From UBA7672 sp964529555 (GTDB lineage Bacteria; Pseudomonadota; Alphaproteobacteria; Caulobacterales; Hyphomonadaceae): DNA of 14,290 bases. How positions within the stretch are numbered: position 1 is the first letter of the stretch; each line of letters starts with the position of its first letter. Positions 7,900 through 14,221 of this stretch are shown piece after piece. The notes under the pieces are model-generated. The model had not been told where the DNA came from, searched no databases, and was given only the letters and a program-made list of their open reading frames with translations. The position numbers and the translations under genes are program-made. The DNA is taken from the NCBI GenBank assembly GCA_964529555.1, contig CAZGWV010000085.1:1-14290 (forward strand). Reading direction: 5' to 3'.

Positions 7900-8008
7900 G
7901 TCTGGCTCAGTCGGGGGGCAGTTTAGACGTCATGCCCGGTCGGTCGAGCCCCTGGCTGCGTGAGGATCGCAAAGGCTGGTGCAAAGGCCGGTGAACGTTG
8001 AGCCAGAC
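7900..8008. promoter_or_regulatory. divergent control region with inverted and tandem repeats
   Basis: GTCTGGCTCA at 7900-7909 is repeated exactly in inverse at 7999-8008. Between them, GCAAAGGCTGGT (7969-7980) is followed immediately by GCAAAGGCCGGT (7981-7992), a 12-bp tandem repeat with one mismatch. The region separates the divergent S9 peptidase and MFS genes, so an operator for one or both is plausible. No clear sigma-70 promoter was found, and no regulator gene is adjacent. Confidence 0.4.
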
Positions 8009-8021
8009 CCGCCCCGCACTC

Positions 8022-8028
8022 AGGAGGT
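8022..8028 (+). promoter_or_regulatory. strong ribosome binding site of a small leader frame
   Basis: AGGAGGT is a near-perfect Shine-Dalgarno, stronger than that of almost any gene in this window. It lies 104 nt before the MFS start, too far to serve it, but 6 nt before GTG 8035. The overlapping CAGGAGG (8021-8027) is perfectly complementary to CCTCCTG at 8081-8087, so the site could be hidden by RNA folding. Confidence 0.45.
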
Positions 8029-8034
8029 GGGCAG

Positions 8035-8154
8035 GTGGGGGTCTCTGTCGTCGTTCACAGGCGCATCCGCAAGCCGCGAGCCTCCTGGCCGCGCTTGTGG
8101 TGGCGCCCGGCCCGCCCTATGCCCGTGACCCATGGATGCCTCGCCCCAGAATGA
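8035..8154 (+). CDS. candidate 39-residue leader peptide upstream of the MFS transporter
   Basis: A frame starting at GTG 8035, 6 nt after AGGAGGT, encodes 39 residues and stops at TGA 8152-8154. The peptide is basic and has an Arg/Trp/Pro-rich centre (WPRLWWRPARP). It resembles no protein family that I recognise. The frame overlaps ATG 8132 of the MFS gene and stops 1 nt before a second in-frame MFS ATG at 8156 (TGA-C-ATG), an arrangement typical of translational coupling. A regulatory leader that senses ribosome stalling is a reasonable inference, since drug exporters are often controlled that way. It could also be a chance frame in GC-rich DNA. Coding potential cannot be judged at this length. 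Confidence 0.35.
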   Translation: MGVSVVVHRRIRKPRASWPRLWWRPARPMPVTHGCLAPE

Positions 8155-9448
8155 CATGTCGCGCCCGGACCGCCGGGGCGCCTTCCTGCTGCTGTTCTTC
8201 TGCCTTCTGGCGGTGGGGGCGGGGAACACCATGCTTACGTCCGCCGTGCTGCCGCCGCTCACGCGCGAGCTGAAACTGCCGGACTGGACCGCCGGCGCGA
8301 TCTTCTCGCTGTCGGCCGCCGTCTGGGTCGTGACCGCGCCTTACTGGGGGGCCAAGTCGAATCAGTGGGGCCGCCGCCGTGTCGCTGCCATCGGCATGCT
8401 GGGGTTTGCCGCCTCGATGTTCTTCTTCGCGCTGATCTCGCTGTTCGCGCTTCTGGGCTGGATTTCGAACTGGATCCTGGTCTTCGTCCTGCTGCTCGTC
8501 GCGCGCACGCTGTTCGGCGTCTTCGGGTCGGCCACCAACCCCGCAGCGCAAGCCTATGTCGCCGACCGCACCAGCCGCGAGGAGCGGATGGACGAGATCG
8601 CGACGCTCACCTCGGGCTTCACGCTCGGCCAGATGGCGGGGCCCGCCGCCGCCGCCGCGCTGATCACCGCCGGGGCCATCCTCTCGCCCACGGTCGGCCT
8701 GCTGGCGCCCGTCGTGGTGATAACCGTCATCGCGACGATCATCGCGTGGATGGTGCTGGCGCGCCTGCCTGAAACCCGCGCGCCGCGCGCCGATGCCGGG
8801 CTTGGCCGCTCTTCGGGCACGAAGGGGTTGTGGAAGCATCCCAACATCTTCCCGTTCCTGCTTTATGCGGTTGCGCTGTCGCTGGTCACCGGCGTGCTCA
8901 GCCAGACGTTTCCGTACGCCATCATGGACCGCATGAACGCGCCGGGCGCCGCCTCGGCCCAGTTCACCGGCCCGGCGATGACGCTTGGCGCCATGGCGAC
9001 GCTGATCTCGCAACTCGTGCTGGTCCCGCGTTTCAAGCTGCCGGTGCGTTCGCTGATGGTCTATGGCGCGATCATGCTGGCGTTCGCGTCGCTTTTCATG
9101 GTGTGGGCGCAGGACTTCGCGCTGTTCGCCTTCGCCATGATCCTGTTCGGCTTCGGGCAGGGCTTCTCGCGCCCCGGTTTCTCGGCGGGCGCGTCGCTTG
9201 CCGCCACGCACGAACAGCAGGGCGACGTCGCCGGCCTCGTCACCGCCGCCAACGGCATGGGCTTCGTGATCTCGCCGCTATTCGGATTGTGGATGTACGA
9301 GAACGTCTCGTCCGAATCGCCCTTCATCTTCTGCACCGGCCTTGTCGTGCTGATGGCGATCTATGCCTGGTTCGTCACGCCGAAAGACGGCGGCGGCCGC
9401 AATGAGGCGATCACAGACGCCGCGGCGAAGGACAAGCCGCCGCACTAG
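8132..9448 (+). CDS. MFS transporter, TetA/multidrug-like
   Basis: Inner-membrane major facilitator of 438 residues with about 12 hydrophobic segments, the typical layout of proton-driven drug/metabolite exporters. The loop between helices 2 and 3 carries motif A in the form GAKSNQWGRRRV (73-84). A TetA-like stretch follows (ARTLFGVFGSATNPAAQAYV). The long central loop (PETRAPRADAG) separates the two six-helix halves. The substrate cannot be read from sequence. ATG 8132 is the earliest start, because a TGA lies in frame at 8126-8128. ATG 8156 is an alternative and would be coupled to the upstream leader frame. Neither has a good ribosome site. The stop codon overlaps that of the convergent transglycosylase gene. 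Confidence 0.9.
   Translation: MDASPQNDMSRPDRRGAFLLLFFCLLAVGAGNTMLTSAVLPPLTRELKLPDWTAGAIFSLSAAVWVVTAPYWGAKSNQWGRRRVAAIGMLGFAASMFFFALISLFALLGWISNWILVFVLLLVARTLFGVFGSATNPAAQAYVADRTSREERMDEIATLTSGFTLGQMAGPAAAAALITAGAILSPTVGLLAPVVVITVIATIIAWMVLARLPETRAPRADAGLGRSSGTKGLWKHPNIFPFLLYAVALSLVTGVLSQTFPYAIMDRMNAPGAASAQFTGPAMTLGAMATLISQLVLVPRFKLPVRSLMVYGAIMLAFASLFMVWAQDFALFAFAMILFGFGQGFSRPGFSAGASLAATHEQQGDVAGLVTAANGMGFVISPLFGLWMYENVSSESPFIFCTGLVVLMAIYAWFVTPKDGGGRNEAITDAAAKDKPPH
9445..9448. other. shared palindromic stop codons of convergent genes
   Basis: CTAG supplies TAG on the plus strand (9446-9448) for the MFS gene and TAG on the minus strand (9447-9445) for the transglycosylase. No room is left for a separate intergenic terminator, so the two transcripts must overlap. 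Confidence 0.9.
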
Positions 9449-10758
9449 GCGGCTTCCAGCACTTTCGCCAGCATCTCGGTGGTCGGGAACCCGTCGGCCG
9501 TTAGCGCGCGGTCCTTCTGGAATTTCTGCAGGGCGCCGCGCGTGCCGCGCCCGATGATGCCGTCGACCGCGCCGGCGCCATAGCCGAGCCTGTTGAGGCC
9601 TTCCTGCAGATCCTTCGCCTGCTGCTGTGTCAGCATCTGGATATCGGTGGGCCACGGGCGCGACAGGTCCGGGCGTCCCGCGAGACGATCCGCCAGCAGG
9701 CCCACCGCCAGCGCATAGCTGTCGGCATTGTTGTAGCGCTTGATCGTTCCGAAATTGTCGAACAGCAGGAAGGCCGGGCCATACGATCCCGCCGGCAGGA
9801 ACAGTTCCGCCTGCAGCGCATCCGATGAGGCAAAGCTCGCCACTGTCGCAGGCGCAAGGCCCACGGCTTTCCACGCCGCGACGGTCAGCTTGCGTCCATC
9901 GCCGAGCGAATAGTCGAAGCCTTCGGGAATGCGCGTCTCAACGGCCCAGGGCTGATCCTTGCGCCAGCCATGCGCCGTCAGATAGTTCGCCGCCGACGCC
10001 AGCGCATCGCCCGCATTGGTCCAGAGATCCTTGACGCCGTCGCGGTCGAAGTCGCGGCCATATTGCAGCATGCTGGAGGGCATGAACTGCGTCTGGCCGA
10101 GCGCGCCCGCCCACGACGCCTTGCGGAACTGGTCGCGCGTCGCCGAGCCGTCCTCGATCAGCTGCATGATCGCGAGCAGTTCGGTCTCGTTGAAATCCTT
10201 GCGCCGGCCGATGGCGGCCTGGCTCGCCAGCACGCGCGGCGCATCGTCGGTTCCGATGAAGCCGCCATAGCTCGACTCCATGCCCCAGATCGCGGCCACG
10301 ATCTCGCGCGGCGGCGCGTAGGAGGCTTCGATAGCGTTGAATATCCCGGCGTTGGCCGACAGTTTCGACTGGCCGTTGGCGATCCGCGTCGGGGATACGG
10401 CCGTGCGCGCATAATCCCAGATCGGCTTCACGAACTCGGCCTGGTTGTCGAACGATTGCGCCTGCACGGTCTGCTCGACCGGAACCAGACCGTCGAGAAC
10501 GGAGCGGATGGCGGCTTCGCTGCGGCCCGCGCCGCTCGCGCGTGAAGCGAACTGGCTGCGCCAGTCGTCGAAAACCTGACTGCCCGAGGAGGCGAACGAA
10601 AGCCCGCCCGTTTCGCCGCCCGTGCGCGGTGGCGCGGGCGAGGAGGGCGGCGCCTGCGGGGCAGGACCGCCGCCGGCCACCTTGGTCGTTTCGCAGGCGG
10701 CCAGGACGCCGCCCATGACAATGCCTGCAATCGCCCAGCGGAATGATCGAGCCGACAT
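9445..10758 (-). CDS. lytic murein transglycosylase, MltB type, with peptidoglycan-binding domain
   Basis: Lipoprotein enzyme that cleaves the MurNAc-GlcNAc bond of peptidoglycan to give 1,6-anhydro ends. The 437-residue product has a signal peptide with lipobox LAAC (Cys22) and a Pro/Gly-rich linker (about 28-52). The SLT_2/MltB catalytic domain spans about 60-360, with the catalytic Glu161 in WGMESSYG and the typical GALGQTQFMPSSM (218-230). A PG_binding_1 repeat at about 378-434 contains the family motif GYGAGAVDGIIGRGTRGALQ. The start ATG 10758 is supported by GGAGG about 10 nt upstream. It is divergent from rpmJ and convergent with the MFS gene. The residue after the lipid Cys is Glu, which does not signal inner-membrane retention by the enterobacterial Asp rule. 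Confidence 0.94.
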   Translation of the reverse strand: MSARSFRWAIAGIVMGGVLAACETTKVAGGGPAPQAPPSSPAPPRTGGETGGLSFASSGSQVFDDWRSQFASRASGAGRSEAAIRSVLDGLVPVEQTVQAQSFDNQAEFVKPIWDYARTAVSPTRIANGQSKLSANAGIFNAIEASYAPPREIVAAIWGMESSYGGFIGTDDAPRVLASQAAIGRRKDFNETELLAIMQLIEDGSATRDQFRKASWAGALGQTQFMPSSMLQYGRDFDRDGVKDLWTNAGDALASAANYLTAHGWRKDQPWAVETRIPEGFDYSLGDGRKLTVAAWKAVGLAPATVASFASSDALQAELFLPAGSYGPAFLLFDNFGTIKRYNNADSYALAVGLLADRLAGRPDLSRPWPTDIQMLTQQQAKDLQEGLNRLGYGAGAVDGIIGRGTRGALQKFQKDRALTADGFPTTEMLAKVLEAA

Positions 10759-10901
10759 CCTTAACTGTCCTCCGCAACCCGACCCCGTATAACACGGGAA
10801 ACCCGCGCCAGACTGCCCAGAGTCAGACTGGCCGGATTCGATGAATGACGCCCGAACGTTAAGGCCAATTTACGTTCCGGGCCGGCCAACTTCCGGGCCG
10901 G

Positions 10902-10930
10902 TTGACAGGCGGGCGGGCCTCCAGTAGATG
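10902..10930 (+). promoter_or_regulatory. rpmJ promoter
   Basis: A consensus TTGACA (10902-10907) is followed after 17 nt by TAGATG (10925-10930). The -35 is perfect and the -10 is partial. Transcription would start near 10937, about 36 nt before the rpmJ ATG. The strength of the -35 fits a ribosomal protein gene. Confidence 0.55.
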
Positions 10931-10972
10931 CCGCGCTCCCAATTCTGGTCGAAATAGTCCGGCAGCCCGCCC

Positions 10973-11098
10973 ATGAAAGTCCGTTCCTCTCTGAAATCGC
11001 TCAAGGGCCGTCACCGCGACTGCAAGGTCGTTCGCCGCAAGGGTCGCGTTTACGTGATCAACAAGACGGACCCGCGCTTCAAGGCCAAGCAGGGCTGA
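10973..11098 (+). CDS. rpmJ: 50S ribosomal protein L36
   Basis: A 41-residue protein of the large ribosomal subunit, binding 23S rRNA. It begins MKVRSSLKSLKGRHRDCK and ends with RFKAKQG. The sequence matches the alphaproteobacterial, zinc-free type: the four metal ligands of the E. coli RpmJ type are missing and only one Cys (residue 17) remains. A consensus -35 upstream supports independent expression. No clear Shine-Dalgarno precedes the ATG. A 4-bp GGGC/GCCC hairpin straddles the stop, with TTTTT following at 11109-11113, possibly a weak terminator. Confidence 0.95.
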   Translation: MKVRSSLKSLKGRHRDCKVVRRKGRVYVINKTDPRFKAKQG

Positions 11099-11149
11099 TC
11101 GCCCGCCGTTTTTCGCGACACACTTCCGCTGATTGCGATCCCTTGCCCG

Positions 11150-11167
11150 TGCGGGGCCTGCCCCGCA
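11150..11167 (+). other. strong hairpin just before the TPR lipoprotein start
   Basis: TGCGGGG (11150-11156) and CCCCGCA (11161-11167) form a perfect 7-bp stem with loop CCTG. It ends 7 nt before ATG 11175. It may end upstream transcripts or influence ribosome access. No U-tract follows, so neither role is established. Confidence 0.4.
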
Positions 11168-11174
11168 TAGTGGA

Positions 11175-11789
11175 ATGATGTTCCGTACGTCCGTTTCCGC
11201 CCTGGCCCTGATCGCGCTGCTTGCCGCCTGTGGCGACAAGACGTTTGCGCCGGGAACGGCTGGCGACGCCGCTCCGCCGGCCGAACTTGCCGAGGGGGCC
11301 GGGGAGCAGGAGAACCTGTCCGCCGAACTGCTCGACAAGCTGAAAGACGTCGAAACCGACGGGGAAGCCGCCTCGCTGGAAGAGGAAATCTTCGACACCT
11401 GGCTCGTCTCGGGCAGCGCCACGGTCGATGTCCTGATGAAGCGCGGCCTCGAATATCAGGCGGCGCAGGACCTTGAGGGCGCACGCGACGCCTTCGACCG
11501 CGCCATCGCCATCCAGCCGGATTATGCGGAGGCGTGGAACCGCCGCGCCGTGCTGTTCTTCAACGACGGCAAGTATGACGAGGCTGTCGCCGATCTCGAA
11601 ACCGCCATTCGGAACGAGCCCCGCCATTTCGGCGCGTGGATCGGCCTTGCCATGATCTTCGAGGCGATCGACCGGCCGGATGCGGCGCTGCGCGCCTATG
11701 AAAAGGCGCTGGACATCCACCCGCGCCTGCAGGATGCGATCCGGGGCAAGCGCCGCCTCGACCGCATGGTCAACGGCGCGCCGCTTTAG
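11175..11789 (+). CDS. TPR-repeat lipoprotein
   Basis: A 204-residue envelope protein with a lipobox LAAC (Cys19), then an acidic Ala/Glu-rich linker (about 25-80) and three consecutive 34-residue tetratricopeptide repeats (about 83-116, 117-150 and 151-184). Each repeat shows the TPR spacing of small and large residues (for example YAEAWNRRAVLFF and KYDEAVADLETAI). TPRs are protein-docking superhelices, so the likely role is a scaffold or chaperone in the periplasm. The partner is unknown. The start is ATG 11175 or ATG 11178, with GGA directly before them. An upstream in-frame start (11133) would place charged, non-signal sequence before the lipobox and is unlikely. It lies 76 nt after rpmJ on the same strand. 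Confidence 0.85.
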   Translation: MMFRTSVSALALIALLAACGDKTFAPGTAGDAAPPAELAEGAGEQENLSAELLDKLKDVETDGEAASLEEEIFDTWLVSGSATVDVLMKRGLEYQAAQDLEGARDAFDRAIAIQPDYAEAWNRRAVLFFNDGKYDEAVADLETAIRNEPRHFGAWIGLAMIFEAIDRPDAALRAYEKALDIHPRLQDAIRGKRRLDRMVNGAPL

Positions 11790-11848
11790 GATCCCAACTC
11801 ACTCACAGCCCCATCAACAGGGAATCGCGGCCTGCGGCCCGCGCGTCG

Positions 11849-11877
11849 TTGGATGTGCTCACCCGCCCCGGTAGTGT
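11849..11877 (+). promoter_or_regulatory. weak candidate gapR promoter
   Basis: TTGGAT (11849-11854) and TAGTGT (11872-11877) stand 17 nt apart, each matching half of the consensus. The spacing and position (about 27 nt of leader) are suitable, but the hexamers are poor. A CGCGG/CCGCG hairpin at 11826-11843 precedes it and may mark the end of the TPR gene transcript. Confidence 0.25.
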
Positions 11878-11910
11878 GCGCCGGATCGAGAGCTTCCCGG
11901 AGTGTTGGAC

Positions 11911-12174
11911 ATGGATGACGGCGCAGCAGCAGCCGCCCTTACGCAGGCCGCGAAGGACAAGCTGAAACAGGTCGTCTCGAAGATCGAGAAGCTTGAGGAA
12001 GAGAAGAAGGAGGTCGGCGGCCAGATCAAGGACGTCTACCAGGAAGCCAAATCCATGGGCTACGACACCAAGGCGCTGCGCACGGTCATCCGCCTGCGCA
12101 AGATGGACCGCCAGGAACGCGAGGAAGCCGAGGCTATTCTCGACACGTATCTGCTGGCGCTGGGCGAGATCTGA
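11911..12174 (+). CDS. gapR: GapR nucleoid protein (DUF2312)
   Basis: An 87-residue alphaproteobacterial DNA-binding protein that, in Caulobacter, clamps around overtwisted, preferably AT-rich DNA and stimulates topoisomerases during replication and transcription. The sequence matches the family: an N-terminal coiled helix (LKQVVSKIEKLEEEKKEV), the core DVYQEAKSMGYDTKALR and the conserved end RKMDRQEREE...ILDTYLLALGEI. The Caulobacter protein is 89 residues. I chose ATG 11911, with GGAG 8 nt upstream. GTG 11902 would overlap that ribosome site. It is followed by a large palindromic repeat, so it is probably the last gene of its transcript. Confidence 0.95.
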   Translation: MDDGAAAAALTQAAKDKLKQVVSKIEKLEEEKKEVGGQIKDVYQEAKSMGYDTKALRTVIRLRKMDRQEREEAEAILDTYLLALGEI

Positions 12175-12196
12175 GATTTAGCGACAGCTCGCGAAA

Positions 12197-12353
12197 CGAG
12201 AGACCCCCTCCGTCTCGCACGCAAGAGCGTGCGATCCACCTTCCCCAGTCGCGTGGCGACTGAGGGAGGCAAGAGGCGCCTTGCCTCCGCCACTTGCAAC
12301 GCAAGTGGGGGAGGTGGCGCGCTGCGCAGCAGCGTGACGGAGGGGGTCTCTCG
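12197..12353. repeat. 157-bp composite palindromic element (inverted pair of REP-like units)
   Basis: Perfect 17-bp terminal inverted repeats (CGAGAGACCCCCTCCGT at 12197-12213, its complement at 12337-12353) enclose a chain of perfect hairpins: 12216-12233 (7 bp), 12246-12262 (7 bp), 12266-12287 (8 bp), 12290-12308 (8 bp) and 12320-12334 (5 bp). Each half follows the plan CCCCCTCCGTC, hairpin, CCACCTYCCC. The right half matches the unit at 136-169. No open frame inside is convincing. It sits between gapR and the next gene. Confidence 0.85.
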
Positions 12354-12416
12354 ACCGCGCAATTCGCCCGAAGCGAACTTGCGGCCTATTGCCTATAGCC
12401 ATGTAGGCGCGGCCTA

Positions 12417-12920
12417 ATGCGGCCCATGCAGAAGCGCACGCCGCCAAAGCGCGCAACCTCGAAGCGGGAGGTCGACAAGCGCAAGACGTCTAAGGCGCTG
12501 CGCAAGCTGCGCCGCGTGGCCGATCGCGCCACGGAGGAGGGCGGGCCCGGCCTCACCGCCTGGGAGAAGGATTTCGTCGAAGGCGTTTCGGACCGGCTGG
12601 AGAAATACGGTTCCGCCTTTCGCGATCCTTCCAAGGGAAGGCTGGAAGAAGCGCTCTCCAGCCGCCAGACGCATATCGTCCGCGCGATCGACAAGAAGTC
12701 GCGCAAGCCCGCCAAGGACGCGGCGAACAAGGCGCCCAACTCCACCCTGTCGCGCGGCAAGGGGATGCGCGCCTCGGCCAAGCCCAAATGGACGCCCCGC
12801 GTGCGCGATATCCATGACGATGTGACGGAGCCCGATCCGCCGCTGACCGCTGCGCCTGAGAAGCGCCGCATCCACCTCAAAGTGATTCCGGGCGGCAAAG
12901 CGACGGGCCGGGGCAGGTGA
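12417..12920 (+). CDS. very basic hypothetical protein
   Basis: A 167-residue protein that I do not recognise. It is rich in Lys and Arg, especially at residues 1-33 and about 88-115. The middle is a predicted helical segment with a distinctive motif (GGPGLTAWEKDFVEGV, then RLEKYGSAF). It has no signal peptide or membrane segment. The end is HLKVIPGGKATGRGR. The composition suggests contact with nucleic acid or another polyanion, but no known DNA-binding fold can be named. The start is ATG 12417 or ATG 12426, neither with a clear ribosome site. A TATAGC box at 12394-12399 may belong to a promoter, but no -35 is evident. It lies between gapR and the C13-like peptidase on the same strand, 74 nt before the latter. 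An open frame this long with sensible helical segments supports a real gene. Confidence 0.75.
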   Translation: MRPMQKRTPPKRATSKREVDKRKTSKALRKLRRVADRATEEGGPGLTAWEKDFVEGVSDRLEKYGSAFRDPSKGRLEEALSSRQTHIVRAIDKKSRKPAKDAANKAPNSTLSRGKGMRASAKPKWTPRVRDIHDDVTEPDPPLTAAPEKRRIHLKVIPGGKATGRGR

Positions 12921-12994
12921 AACCGCGGCTTGCGTCAGCGGCTCGGGCGCGAGAACATGCCCGTTGGGAAAGTCGATTGCGGGATAGGCGGACC

Positions 12995-14194
12995 ATGACG
13001 AAGGGGCTGGCGCTCGGTTTGGCGCTTGGTTTTACGCTTCTGGGAACGGTGTTCGCCGCTGGCGGGGCCGATGCTCAACAGCGCGACCCGCTTGGCGGAC
13101 AGTTCGGTGTTGTCGAAGTCGCGCTGACGCCGGCAGAGGCCTCGCGCGATGTCGTGCTGATGGCGGATGCGCTCGCCAAGCTCGCGCCGCAACGGCCCGG
13201 CGTCGTCGATACCTATGTGCTCTCGGCGTCGTTCTGGAACGATCCCGTCTTCGAGAACGAGGCGAAGGAAGCCGCCAACGTCCTCGCCCGCCGCTATGAC
13301 GCATCCGACCGCACCATCGTTCTCTCCGCAGGGCGCGGCGCGCGTCAGGCCCGCAGCTATCCGCAGGCGAGCCCGAACAATTTCAACGCCGCTCTCGGCC
13401 GCATCGCGAGCGTGATGGACCCCAAGGAAGACCTGCTGGTGGTGTTCGTTACGTCGCATGGCGGACAGGACGGCGCCGTCGCGCTGCAGGAGCAGGGCCG
13501 CATGGGCGGGGCCCTGCGCGCGCTGCACCTGCGCACATCGCTGCAGCAGGCCGGCATCCAGACCAAGCTGGTGATCGTCTCGGCCTGCTTCTCGGGCCAC
13601 TTCATCCTGCCCTTCACCAATCCCGACACCGTCGTGCTGACGGCGGCCGCCGCCGACAAGACATCGTTCGGCTGCGAGCCCAGCCGCGACTGGACATTCT
13701 TCGGCGATGCGCTGTTCAACCACGCGATGCGCGGCGGCGCCGGCATCGTCCAGGCGTTCGACGAAGCGCGCACCATCATTTCGGGCTGGGAAGGCGCGAT
13801 GCACGGCGCGTGGCAGGCCAAGCCCCAGTCAGTTCGTGCGCGCGAGCCCGAGCCGTTGGCCTCCAATCCGCAGACCGCCCTCGGCGACAACGCCATGGCG
13901 GTGATCGCGCAGGCTGAAAGCTATGGCAACGCCATCGCCTGCGCCGCGCACATTTCGTTCGCGCTCGACCGCGCCAAGACAGGCCGCCCGCTGAAGGGGC
14001 TTGCCGATGTGGATGCGCTCACCGGCGCGTTGTCCGCGGCAACCGCGCGCGCGACGTCGCAAGGCGAGGCGCGCGGCCGCCCGGCGCAGGACACGGGCAG
14101 GGCGATTACGGCGTCATCCGCTACGGCGCTGCAATTGTTCCAGAGCCAGCAGGAGTATGTGACGGGTCACGCGACGGGGTGCATGGCGCCTTAG
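12995..14194 (+). CDS. secreted C13-like (legumain-type, clan CD) cysteine peptidase
   Basis: A 399-residue exported protein with a signal peptide (hydrophobic core GLALGLALGFTLLGTVFAA, cleavage likely after ADA at 27). The catalytic pair of clan CD is visible: His155 in FVTSHGG and Cys198 in VIVSACFSGHF, each after a hydrophobic beta-strand. This is the layout of C13 peptidases and caspase relatives. Legumain-type enzymes cut after Asn or Asp, but specificity here is unknown and bacterial members are little studied. The last roughly 120 residues are Ala-rich helical sequence with no recognised domain. I chose ATG 12995 because it begins the signal peptide and AGGCGGA lies just upstream. GTG 12917, which overlaps the previous stop, would put 26 Arg-rich residues before the signal. 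It probably acts in the periplasm or outside the cell. Confidence 0.85.
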   Translation: MTKGLALGLALGFTLLGTVFAAGGADAQQRDPLGGQFGVVEVALTPAEASRDVVLMADALAKLAPQRPGVVDTYVLSASFWNDPVFENEAKEAANVLARRYDASDRTIVLSAGRGARQARSYPQASPNNFNAALGRIASVMDPKEDLLVVFVTSHGGQDGAVALQEQGRMGGALRALHLRTSLQQAGIQTKLVIVSACFSGHFILPFTNPDTVVLTAAAADKTSFGCEPSRDWTFFGDALFNHAMRGGAGIVQAFDEARTIISGWEGAMHGAWQAKPQSVRAREPEPLASNPQTALGDNAMAVIAQAESYGNAIACAAHISFALDRAKTGRPLKGLADVDALTGALSAATARATSQGEARGRPAQDTGRAITASSATALQLFQSQQEYVTGHATGCMAP

Positions 14195-14221
14195 GTTTGG
14201 CCTGGCGTCGGTGCGCGCCGC

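Noticed and set aside
6626..7963. Long plus-strand open frame opposite the S9 peptidase
   Set aside because: It is an antisense shadow with Arg/His-rich translation and no recognisable motif, whereas the minus strand carries the full catalytic triad.
7998..8273. TTG-initiated 91-codon frame before and into the MFS gene
   Set aside because: It has no ribosome site at its start and runs out of frame into the MFS gene; the 8035 frame fits the strong AGGAGGT better.
8117..9211. Minus-strand open frame opposite the MFS gene
   Set aside because: Its translation is almost entirely charged, Arg/Gly/Gln-rich sequence, typical of the complement of membrane-protein codons.
12197..12353. CRISPR array or insertion sequence
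   Set aside because: There are no regular direct repeats with spacers and no transposase frame; the structure is a set of nested palindromes.
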